A stretch of 5,068 nt of DNA from an uncultured Lachnospiraceae bacterium (GTDB taxonomy: Bacteria; Bacillota_A; Clostridia; Lachnospirales; Lachnospiraceae). The notes beneath the pieces were generated by a model. That model was not told where the DNA came from, ran no database searches, and was given only the letters and a program-made list of their open reading frames with translations. Made by a program: the position numbers and the translations under genes. The stretch covers positions 1 through 5,068 of the forward strand of contig CAMOZF010000161.1 of assembly GCA_946630765.1 (NCBI GenBank), written 5' to 3'. Below, in pieces: positions 1-5,068 of the stretch (the first letter of the stretch is position 1; the number at the start of each line of letters is the position of its first letter).

Positions 1-1102
1 CGGCAAGAACGAGGTGCTGCATTTCCTGCTGTCCAATCTGAAATTCTGGATGGAGGAGTACCATTTCGACGGCTTCCGCTTCGACGGCGTCACCTCGATG
101 CTCTACCACGATCACGGACTCGGCTCGAGCTTTGATAACTATGACAAGTATTTCTCAATGAATACCGACACCGAAGCCGTGACCTATCTGATGCTCGCGA
201 ATCTTCTCGTGCATTCGCTGAATAAAGATGCTGTGACGATCGCGGAGGATATGTCCGGCATGCCCGGCATGTGTCTGCCGATCGAGGACGGCGGCATCGG
301 CTTCGACTACCGCCTCAGCATGGGCGTTCCGGATCTGTGGATCCGCCTGCTGAAGAATGTGCGCGATGAGGACTGGTCGCTCTGGCAGATCTGGTATGAG
401 CTGACCGGCCACCGTTCCCACGAGAAGGTCATCGGCTACTGCGAATCGCACGATCAGGCGCTCGTCGGGGACAAGACGATCATGTTCCGCCTCTGCGACC
501 AGGAAATGTACTGGCACATGGGCGTTGCCTGCAAGAATAACCTGATCATCGACCGCGGCATGGCGCTTCACAAGATCATCCGGCTCCTGACATATTCTCT
601 TGCGGGCTCCGGATATCTGAACTTCATGGGCAATGAATTCGGCCATCCCGAATGGATCGACTTCCCGAGAGAAGGCAATAACTGGTCCTATCATTACTGC
701 AGAAGACAATGGTCTCTGGTGGACCGCGAGGATCTGAAGTATCATTTCCTCGGGGACTTTGACAGGGAAATGCTCGCGTTCGGCAAGAAGGACGACATCC
801 TTGGACATCACGCCCACAACCTTTACATGCACGAGGGTGACCGGATCATGATCTACGAGAAGCAGGGCGACGTCTTTGCCTTCAACCTGAATCCCACGCA
901 GTCCTTTACCGGTTATTTCGTACCGACGCCCGGCGAAGGAACCTATGAAGTCGCGCTCTGCACCGACGACAAGGAATTCGGCGGCTACGGACGTGTCGAC
1001 AAGACGGTCACCTATCACGCGGAAAATCTTTCCGACGACCGGAGCGGATTCCTGGCATATCTGCCGAGCCGCTGCGGCATCGTCTACAGAAAGATCAAAT
1101 AA
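1..1102 (+). CDS. glgB: 1,4-alpha-glucan branching enzyme, GBE1-like (GH13), 5' partial
   Basis: This enzyme creates alpha-1,6 branch points in glycogen by cutting an alpha-1,4 glucan and transferring the piece; it acts in the cytoplasm. The reading frame is already open at the window edge (first full codon at base 2) and 366 residues are visible. The GH13 catalytic set can be seen: nucleophile Asp in FRFDGVTSM (visible residue 28, bases 83-85), acid/base Glu in IAEDMSG (residue 82, bases 245-247), and the His-Asp of CESHDQALVGDKT (Asp at residue 151, bases 452-454). GNEFGHPEWIDFPR follows, then a C-terminal beta domain ending in LPSRCGIVYRKIK. These motifs resemble eukaryotic GBE1 rather than the E. 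coli GlgB type, which has a different sequence around the nucleophile. The missing part should hold the CBM48 domain and the first half of the barrel, roughly 300 residues by comparison with GBE1. The C-terminus looks complete and no catalytic residue in view is lost. Confidence 0.95.
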   Translation, partial: GKNEVLHFLLSNLKFWMEEYHFDGFRFDGVTSMLYHDHGLGSSFDNYDKYFSMNTDTEAVTYLMLANLLVHSLNKDAVTIAEDMSGMPGMCLPIEDGGIGFDYRLSMGVPDLWIRLLKNVRDEDWSLWQIWYELTGHRSHEKVIGYCESHDQALVGDKTIMFRLCDQEMYWHMGVACKNNLIIDRGMALHKIIRLLTYSLAGSGYLNFMGNEFGHPEWIDFPREGNNWSYHYCRRQWSLVDREDLKYHFLGDFDREMLAFGKKDDILGHHAHNLYMHEGDRIMIYEKQGDVFAFNLNPTQSFTGYFVPTPGEGTYEVALCTDDKEFGGYGRVDKTVTYHAENLSDDRSGFLAYLPSRCGIVYRKIK

Positions 1103-1135
1103 GAATTTATAAACAATCAAAAATAATTAACGGAC

Positions 1136-1182
1136 GGAGAAGCGGCGCCCTTTGACAGGTTTCATCGGGTGATCGCTTCTCT
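1136..1182 (+). terminator. Imperfect inverted repeat between glgB and the antiporter gene; possible terminator or leader hairpin
   Basis: GAGAAGCG at 1137-1144 pairs perfectly with CGCTTCTC at 1174-1181, extended by a G-U pair at 1136/1182. After a small internal loop, CGCCC at 1146-1150 pairs with GGGTG at 1167-1171 (one G-U), closing a 16-base loop. The total is about 14 base pairs. The bases after the stem (TCTTTCC) form only a weak U-tract, so this is not a textbook intrinsic terminator. It could be a weak terminator for glgB or a structure in the antiporter mRNA leader. It ends about 20 bases before the antiporter ATG, just ahead of its ribosome binding site. The pairing is seen directly; the role is inferred. 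Confidence 0.4.
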
Positions 1183-1193
1183 TTCCGGGCAAA

Positions 1194-1197
1194 GAGG
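1194..1197 (+). promoter_or_regulatory. Ribosome binding site of the antiporter gene
   Basis: GAGG within AAAGAGG lies five bases before the ATG at 1203. An in-frame TGA at 1170-1172, with no ATG, GTG or TTG between it and 1203, makes this ATG the only reasonable upstream start. Confidence 0.7.
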
Positions 1198-1202
1198 AAA
1201 TA

Positions 1203-2510
1203 ATGTATCATTTACTTGCACTATCAATTGCGATCCTTGCGGGTCTGATGATGACCCGTGTGTTCAAGCCGCTTCGGCTTCCTGCAGTTACCTCCTACCT
1301 TGTGGCAGGCGTTCTGATCGGCCCCTACGTCCTCGGAAGACTTCATGTCCAGGGCCTGGGCTTCACAACGCAGGAATCCGTGCAGGCGCTCTCACTGATC
1401 TCTGAAGTTGCGCTTGCCTTTATCGCTTTCTCGATCGGTTCGGAATTCCGGATGAGCGATCTGAAAAAGACCGGTAAACAGGCCTTTGTCATCGGTGTTA
1501 TCCAGGCGCTTGCCGCGACGCTTTTTGTCGTTCTTGCGCTGTTTGCAATTCACCTTGTGGTTCCGGAGAAGCTGTCTCTTCCGCAGTGTCTGACGCTCGG
1601 CGCGATTGCGGCTGCGACGGCGCCCGCGGCAACCCTCATGGTCGTCCGCGAGTATAAGGCAAAGGGCGAAACCACGAGCCTCCTGCTTCCAATCGTCGCG
1701 CTCGACGACGCGGTCGGTCTGATCGTTTTCGCGGTGCTTTTCGGCATCAGTAAAACCATTGTGAGCGGAGAGGTGGAGCTTTTGTCGGTCATCCTGAACC
1801 CGCTGATCGAAATCGTACTTTCACTGGGGCTTGGCGCGCTGATGGGCTTCGTGCTGACGCAGCTTGAAAAGCTGTTCAACTCCCACACAAACCGTCTGAA
1901 TATGACCATTGCGCTGGTGTTCCTGACGGCCGCGCTCTCCATGATCGAGATCGATCTCGGACCCGTGAAGCTTGGATTTTCCTCGCTTCTTACCTGCATG
2001 ATGCTCGGAACGGTTTTCTGCAATATCTGTCCGCTTTCCGAGGATATCATGAAGGCGAGCGAAAAATGGACCTCGCCGCTTCTCGCGCTCTTTTTCGTGG
2101 TCAGCGGCGCGCAGCTTGAGCTGTCCGTCTTCCGTGACATTGTGATCATCGGCATCGGCGTCGTCTACATCCTGACGCGTTGCCTCGGCAAATATTTCGG
2201 CGCGAGAATCAGTGCAAAGCTGACGCACTGCTCAAAAACCGTTCAGAAATATCTCGGAATCACACTGTTCCCGCAGGCCGGCGTGGCACTCGGCATGTGT
2301 ACGATGGCCATGGAGCTTGGCGAGCAGGGCAATCTGATCCGGAACATCACGCTTTTTGCAATCCTTGTCTATGAACTCGTCGGACCGCTTCTCACGAGAG
2401 AAGCCCTGACGAAGGCCGGCGACATTATCGCCAAGTCTCCCGAAGTGGAGAACCGCAGAAAGAACCGTCTCGAGGAGGTCCTCGCGGCAAGGGGGAAGAA
2501 GAATCAGTAA
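1203..2510 (+). CDS. Cation:proton antiporter, CPA2 family, membrane domain only
   Basis: This is a predicted polytopic membrane protein of 435 residues with the Na+/H+ exchanger fold, expected to swap protons for Na+ or K+ across the cell membrane. About 12-13 hydrophobic segments run from residue 3 to 400. Family signatures are LRLPAVTSYLVAGVLIGP (residues 25-41), the ATAPAAT unwound-helix motif (138-144), and LDDAVGL with paired Asp168-Asp169 in the ion-binding position. RCLGKYFGARIS (326-337) and LFPQAGVALG (355-364) follow. In characterised relatives such as NapA and NhaA a double Asp goes with electrogenic exchange; KefC-type channels have a different pair, so I infer electrogenic antiport. 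The protein stops after the membrane domain with a short charged tail (about 411-435) and lacks the TrkA-N/RCK nucleotide-binding domain of KefB/KefC. The ATP-grasp gene follows after 12 bases. The transported ion cannot be read from sequence. Confidence 0.9.
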   Translation: MYHLLALSIAILAGLMMTRVFKPLRLPAVTSYLVAGVLIGPYVLGRLHVQGLGFTTQESVQALSLISEVALAFIAFSIGSEFRMSDLKKTGKQAFVIGVIQALAATLFVVLALFAIHLVVPEKLSLPQCLTLGAIAAATAPAATLMVVREYKAKGETTSLLLPIVALDDAVGLIVFAVLFGISKTIVSGEVELLSVILNPLIEIVLSLGLGALMGFVLTQLEKLFNSHTNRLNMTIALVFLTAALSMIEIDLGPVKLGFSSLLTCMMLGTVFCNICPLSEDIMKASEKWTSPLLALFFVVSGAQLELSVFRDIVIIGIGVVYILTRCLGKYFGARISAKLTHCSKTVQKYLGITLFPQAGVALGMCTMAMELGEQGNLIRNITLFAILVYELVGPLLTREALTKAGDIIAKSPEVENRRKNRLEEVLAARGKKNQ

Positions 2511-2516
2511 AAGGAG
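2511..2516 (+). promoter_or_regulatory. Ribosome binding site deciding the GTG start of the ATP-grasp gene
   Basis: AAGGAG is six bases ahead of the GTG at 2523. The antiporter stop TAA (2508-2510) is in the same reading frame, and the next in-frame ATG falls only at residue 93. This GTG is therefore the only start that keeps the N-terminal region. Confidence 0.8.
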
Positions 2517-2522
2517 CATCCG

Positions 2523-3353
2523 GTGGAACAGCAGGTATCAAACTTCGTACAGCTTCTTCGTGAGATCTGTGAAGAGGAAAATATTCGTCTGGAAAGCTTT
2601 TCCGGAAACTGGGCGCATCGGCTTGAGAAAGAGGGCAGGACAGCACATATCGTCGGGCACCAGTTTGATCTGAATACGACAGGCGTCTCCGAGATCTGCA
2701 GGGACAAGGCGCTGACCTCCGCACTTCTTGCGGCGGGCGGCGTGCCCTGTGCGGAACATGAATTCCTCGAGCTTGGAAAAACCGTGCTTTCGGAGCGGAT
2801 GGACGAGTACCTCGGAAAATGCAGGGCGCTTCTTGATCAGAACGGAAAATTTGTTCTGAAGGACAATTACGGAACCGGCGGAAACCGCGTCTTTCTGATC
2901 GGAAGCGCGGAGGAGGCGGAAGAAACCCTTCTGAAAATCCAGAATTTCTCCTATGCCGCGGCGCTTTCGCCGTTTTACGAGATTCTCGAGGAATACCGCG
3001 TGGTCTGCCTTTTCGGTGAACCCCTTCTTCTGATTCGGAAGGAGCGGGCATACGAGATCGTGGACGGCAGGAAGGTCTACCTCAACTGGCGGCACAATCT
3101 CGGACAGGGCGCGACCGGCGTGCCGCTTCAGGATGCTTCGCTGATCCGGGAACTTTCGGATCTCGCAAACTGCGCGCTTCAGGCAGTTCCCGCGCACTTT
3201 GCTTCGGTGGATATTATCGCATGCAAGGACGGATACCGCGTGCTGGAGATCAACTCCGGCGTGATGCTGGAGCATTTTTCCGGACAGGATGAAGCCTGCC
3301 GGCATTTGGCGAAGGAAGTATACCGCGCGGCGATTCGGAAAATGCTTGCGTGA
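2523..3353 (+). CDS. ATP-grasp domain protein, RimK/glutathione-synthase-like ligase
   Basis: This is a 276-residue putative carboxylate-amine (or thiol) ligase of the ATP-grasp superfamily, probably cytoplasmic, with unknown substrate. ATP-grasp enzymes activate a carboxylate as an acyl-phosphate and join it to a nucleophile. Visible elements are a pre-ATP-grasp segment (about 1-58) and DKALTSALLAAGGVPCAEHEF (61-81), matching the RimK pattern in which a Lys-containing helix precedes a 'gvP' turn. The phosphate-loop strand FVLKDNYGTGGNRVFLI (110-126) follows, then EEYRVVCLFGEPLL (156-169) and the NWRHNLGQGATGV loop (188-200). The metal-binding end is ASVDII (227-232) plus VLEINSGVMLEHF (240-252), with Asp230, Glu242 and Asn244 as likely Mg2+ ligands. 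No signal peptide or membrane helix is seen. It starts with GTG, 12 bases after the antiporter gene, so co-transcription is likely. Superfamily membership is confident; the exact reaction is not, and it could modify a peptide, amino acid or protein tail. Confidence 0.85.
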   Translation: MEQQVSNFVQLLREICEEENIRLESFSGNWAHRLEKEGRTAHIVGHQFDLNTTGVSEICRDKALTSALLAAGGVPCAEHEFLELGKTVLSERMDEYLGKCRALLDQNGKFVLKDNYGTGGNRVFLIGSAEEAEETLLKIQNFSYAAALSPFYEILEEYRVVCLFGEPLLLIRKERAYEIVDGRKVYLNWRHNLGQGATGVPLQDASLIRELSDLANCALQAVPAHFASVDIIACKDGYRVLEINSGVMLEHFSGQDEACRHLAKEVYRAAIRKMLA

Positions 3354-3374
3354 TCGGTGGATGACTGGTATAAT
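3346..3374 (+). promoter_or_regulatory. Probable sigma-A promoter with extended -10, upstream of the small acidic protein gene
   Basis: A perfect TATAAT (3369-3374) is preceded by TGG (3366-3368), giving the extended -10 form TGnTATAAT. The -35 candidate TTGCGT (3346-3351) matches TTGACA at three of six positions with a 17-base spacer, and it overlaps the stop codon of the ATP-grasp gene. Transcription would begin near 3380-3382 and give a leader of about 28 bases. This suggests the downstream pair is expressed independently of the antiporter operon. Confidence 0.7.
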
Positions 3375-3396
3375 AAATTATCTATGACTCTTCGAC

Positions 3397-3402
3397 AGGA
3401 GG
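3397..3402 (+). promoter_or_regulatory. Strong ribosome binding site of the small acidic protein gene
   Basis: A perfect AGGAGG core lies six bases before the ATG at 3409. This near-ideal site is the main evidence that the short reading frame is translated. Confidence 0.8.
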
Positions 3403-3408
3403 TACCCC

Positions 3409-3549
3409 ATGATCGATTTTGAAGAAGAACTTAAAAAATTCAAACCCAGTCTGGAGATTGACGATACGGAAAAGGCCATCCTTGCGGATGACGACAAGGA
3501 TATGGTGGATCTGATGGTTGAACTGATGGCGGAATACCGCGACCGTTAA
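3409..3549 (+). CDS. Small acidic protein of unknown function (46 residues)
   Basis: The reading frame runs ATG to TAA and encodes 46 residues beginning MIDFEEELKKFKPSLEIDD and ending MAEYRDR. It is strongly acidic: 16 Asp/Glu against 7 Lys/Arg. It shows two likely amphipathic helices (about 3-12 and 20-43) joined by KPSLEIDD, and has no Cys, signal peptide or membrane segment, so a soluble cytoplasmic protein is expected. Support for it being real is an extended -10 promoter upstream, a perfect AGGAGG, start and stop codons that fit, and tight coupling (14 bases) to the zinc-ribbon/TPR gene. I recall similar short proteins starting 'MIDFEEELKKF' in Lachnospiraceae, but this is memory, not a search. 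The function is unknown; an accessory or binding partner of the downstream protein is the simplest inference. Confidence 0.78.
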   Translation: MIDFEEELKKFKPSLEIDDTEKAILADDDKDMVDLMVELMAEYRDR

Positions 3550-3553
3550 GCCC

Positions 3554-3558
3554 GGAGG
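3554..3558 (+). promoter_or_regulatory. Ribosome binding site of the zinc-ribbon/TPR protein gene
   Basis: GGAGG is five bases before the ATG at 3564, inside the 14-base gap after the small protein's stop. The zinc-ribbon cysteines begin at residue 3, which supports this start. Confidence 0.75.
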
Positions 3559-3563
3559 AACGA

Positions 3564-5068
3564 ATGAACTGTTACAGATGCAATGCGTCGCTGGATCTTT
3601 CCAAGAATATCTGCACCAAATGCGGCGCGGATATCCGGACCTTCAAGAAAATCGTCTATGCCAGCAACCGTTACTATAATGAAGGGCTGATGAAGGCCCA
3701 GGTGAGAGACCTCTCGGGCGCGAAGGAAGCGCTTCGGGCGAGTCTGCACCTCTACAAGAGAAATATACAGGCCAGGAACCTCCTTGGCCTGGTTCTGAAT
3801 GCCATGGGCGAGCCCGCGGAAGGGCTGAAGGAATGGGTCATCAGCAAGAACATGACGACCGGCCACAATATTGCGGACCGCTTCATCAACAATATGCGCC
3901 GCAATATGAAGGAGCTGGATTCCGAGGTTCACGGCATCAAGAAATACAATCAGGCGCTGCAGTACGCGCGTACGGGCGCGAAGGACCTCGCGACGATTCA
4001 GCTGAAGAAGGTCGTTTCCGTCCACAAGAACATGGTCAAGGCCTATGAGCTTCTGGCGCTTCTGTATATCGACGACGGAAAGTACGATCAGGCGAGAAAG
4101 GTGCTCCAGCGCTGTCTGGAGGTGGACCGTGGCAATGTTTCCGCGCTCTACTACCTGAAGGAGCTGAACAGCAGCGACCAGAAAAACAGCCGTTCTGTCG
4201 GAACGGTCGGGGAAGAGGACCGCGAACAGCTGATTATCCCCGTGCGGTTCCGTGATTTCGGCTCTTATCTCGCAAATGCCTTCTATATTTTCCTCGGCGC
4301 AGCGATCGGCATCGCGATCGCCTGGTTTGTCATCGTGCCCGGAAAGGTCAAAAAGCAGACCGAGGGGATTGATCAGGAAAGGGTTTCCTATGAAGCGCTG
4401 ATTTCCGATCTTCAGGGAACGATCAGCGCGATGGAACGCGCGAGTGAAAACGCCTCGATCGCCGAGTCGGAATCCGAGTCCGAATCGGAGTCTGAATCCG
4501 TTTCGGAGTCTGAGTCGGAATCCGAGTCCGAGTCAGAAGAGGAAAAGCCCTTTGTAGTCGTCGAAGCGATCGAAAGAGAAGAGCAGTGGGCGGCCAACCA
4601 GAATCTCGTGGTACAGGCCGTGGACCTCGTGAACGCGGACCCGAAGGACTATATTGCCGCCTTCCGGACGATCCTGAAGATCAATCCGAAGATCCTTTCT
4701 GCGGCCTTCCAGGTGAATTACCGGGATCTTGCGACAATGCTGACGGACAGCGGCTGGTTCACGGAAGTAATGAATCAGGCAAACGGCCTCTATGATGGCG
4801 GCCATTACCCGGAGGCGGCGGAAGGCTACGATACTGCCTTCCTCAGCAGAGCCGATTCTGCGGAGGCACTCTACAAGGCCGGCCTTTCTTACGAAGGCGC
4901 GCAGGATAACGAGACGGCCGCGAACCGGTATTTCTGCGTTTACCATCTGTTCCCGGATTATGAGCAGCGGGAGGACGCGGGAAGACGCTACCTTGAGATG
5001 ACGGGAGAATCGGAGATGCCGGCACTTCCCGAAAATGCGGACCCGGCAGCGCTGACGCATTTCAAGAC
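3564..5068 (+). CDS. Zinc-ribbon, TPR-like, single-pass membrane protein with Ser-Glu linker, 3' partial
   Basis: The frame is open to the window end with 501 full codons. Domains in order are: a zinc ribbon with Cys3, Cys6, Cys17 and Cys20 (CxxC-x10-CxxCG); TPR-like helix pairs at about 34-96 and 124-200, the clearest being AYELLALLYIDDGKYDQARKVLQRCLEVD (160-188); and one hydrophobic helix at about 236-258 flanked by basic residues. Next come a short helical stretch (265-298), a Ser-Glu dipeptide repeat (301-324), and a second helical region (about 338-480) with TPR-like features near 403-465. Zinc ribbons sit inside cells, so I infer a cytoplasmic N-terminal half and an extracytoplasmic C-terminal half. 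Basic residues on both sides of the helix leave this open. No enzymatic motif is seen; a scaffold or adaptor role, perhaps at the envelope, is the best guess. It follows the small acidic protein by 14 bases in a likely operon. The end of the protein is missing. Confidence 0.85.
   Translation, partial: MNCYRCNASLDLSKNICTKCGADIRTFKKIVYASNRYYNEGLMKAQVRDLSGAKEALRASLHLYKRNIQARNLLGLVLNAMGEPAEGLKEWVISKNMTTGHNIADRFINNMRRNMKELDSEVHGIKKYNQALQYARTGAKDLATIQLKKVVSVHKNMVKAYELLALLYIDDGKYDQARKVLQRCLEVDRGNVSALYYLKELNSSDQKNSRSVGTVGEEDREQLIIPVRFRDFGSYLANAFYIFLGAAIGIAIAWFVIVPGKVKKQTEGIDQERVSYEALISDLQGTISAMERASENASIAESESESESESESVSESESESESESEEEKPFVVVEAIEREEQWAANQNLVVQAVDLVNADPKDYIAAFRTILKINPKILSAAFQVNYRDLATMLTDSGWFTEVMNQANGLYDGGHYPEAAEGYDTAFLSRADSAEALYKAGLSYEGAQDNETAANRYFCVYHLFPDYEQREDAGRRYLEMTGESEMPALPENADPAALTHFK
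4464..4535 (+). repeat. Ser-Glu dipeptide-coding repeat within the TPR membrane protein
   Basis: Seventy-two bases encode six Glu-Ser pairs, one Val-Ser, then five Glu-Ser pairs, followed by Glu-Glu-Glu-Lys. Codons alternate GAG/GAA with TCG/TCC/TCT/TCA, so it is not a simple hexamer array. A 20-base unit nevertheless recurs exactly at 4464-4483 and 4512-4531. The run lies about 40 residues after the membrane helix and likely acts as an extended, acidic linker between the membrane and the C-terminal domain. Confidence 0.85.

Noticed and set aside
155..1120. Long open frame on the minus strand opposite glgB (321 codons).
   Set aside because: It is a shadow of the well-conserved glgB frame: its translation has no recognisable domain, and GC-rich coding DNA commonly leaves the opposite strand open.
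1152..1180. A perfect TTGACA at 1152-1157 as a -35 element for the antiporter gene.
   Set aside because: At 17-base spacing the -10 would be GCTTCT, a poor match to TATAAT, and neighbouring spacings are no better. The motif also sits in the loop of the inverted repeat.
1169..1405. Short + strand frame overlapping the start of the antiporter gene (78 codons).
   Set aside because: It runs in another frame through the conserved antiporter N-terminus, lacks a good ribosome binding site, and its translation shows no recognisable domain.
1946..1959. Perfect 14-base palindrome CGAGATCGATCTCG.
   Set aside because: It lies inside the antiporter coding region over codons for Ile-Glu-Ile-Asp-Leu, where GAT/ATC-rich codons make such palindromes easily by chance. 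No second copy was seen.
2538..3305. Long open frame on the minus strand opposite the ATP-grasp gene (255 codons), with further minus-strand frames at 2425-3051 and 1550-2155.
   Set aside because: All lie opposite clear conserved genes, and their translations show low-complexity Arg/Pro/Ser-rich sequence or no motif.
4412..4597. Minus-strand frame coding a Ser-Asp repeat, resembling the Sdr adhesin linkers.
   Set aside because: It is simply the reverse complement of the Ser-Glu coding repeat. The 61-codon frame has no signal peptide or anchoring motif, while the + strand frame continues through the whole region with a coherent domain plan.

Overview
The window looks like chromosomal DNA from a moderately GC-rich member of the Bacillota, most likely Clostridia close to the Lachnospiraceae. 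The evidence is purine-rich AGGAGG-type ribosome binding sites before every visible start, short AT-rich gaps between GC-rich genes, a eukaryote-like (GBE1-type) glycogen branching enzyme, and a zinc-ribbon/TPR membrane protein with a Ser-Glu linker of a style I associate with that group. The lineage is inferred from general familiarity, not from a search. All five genes lie on the + strand. No tRNA, rRNA, CRISPR array, insertion sequence or phage gene was seen.

Layout. (1) Bases 1-1102 hold the 3' part of a 1,4-alpha-glucan branching enzyme gene (glgB); its start lies outside the window. (2) Bases 1103-1202 are a 100-base gap, AT-rich at first and then carrying a clear imperfect inverted repeat. 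(3) Bases 1203-2510 encode a CPA2-type cation:proton antiporter with only the membrane domain. It is followed after 12 bases by a GTG-started, RimK-like ATP-grasp ligase (2523-3353). These two look like one transcription unit. (4) A good extended -10 promoter overlaps the end of the ATP-grasp gene. It leads to a 46-residue acidic small protein (3409-3549) and, 14 bases later, a large protein open at the window end (3564 onward). That protein has an N-terminal zinc ribbon, TPR-like helices, one transmembrane helix, a Ser-Glu dipeptide repeat and a second helical/TPR-like domain.

How the genes fit together. glgB belongs to glycogen synthesis and is probably the end of its own unit. The antiporter and ATP-grasp ligase are likely co-expressed, but their shared task is unknown. 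The small protein and the TPR membrane protein form a second likely operon of unknown function, with an architecture suited to linking a cytoplasmic helical scaffold to an extracytoplasmic one. Nothing here is a clear defence or mobile system. The least explained parts are the small protein/TPR membrane protein pair and the antiporter/ATP-grasp pair.
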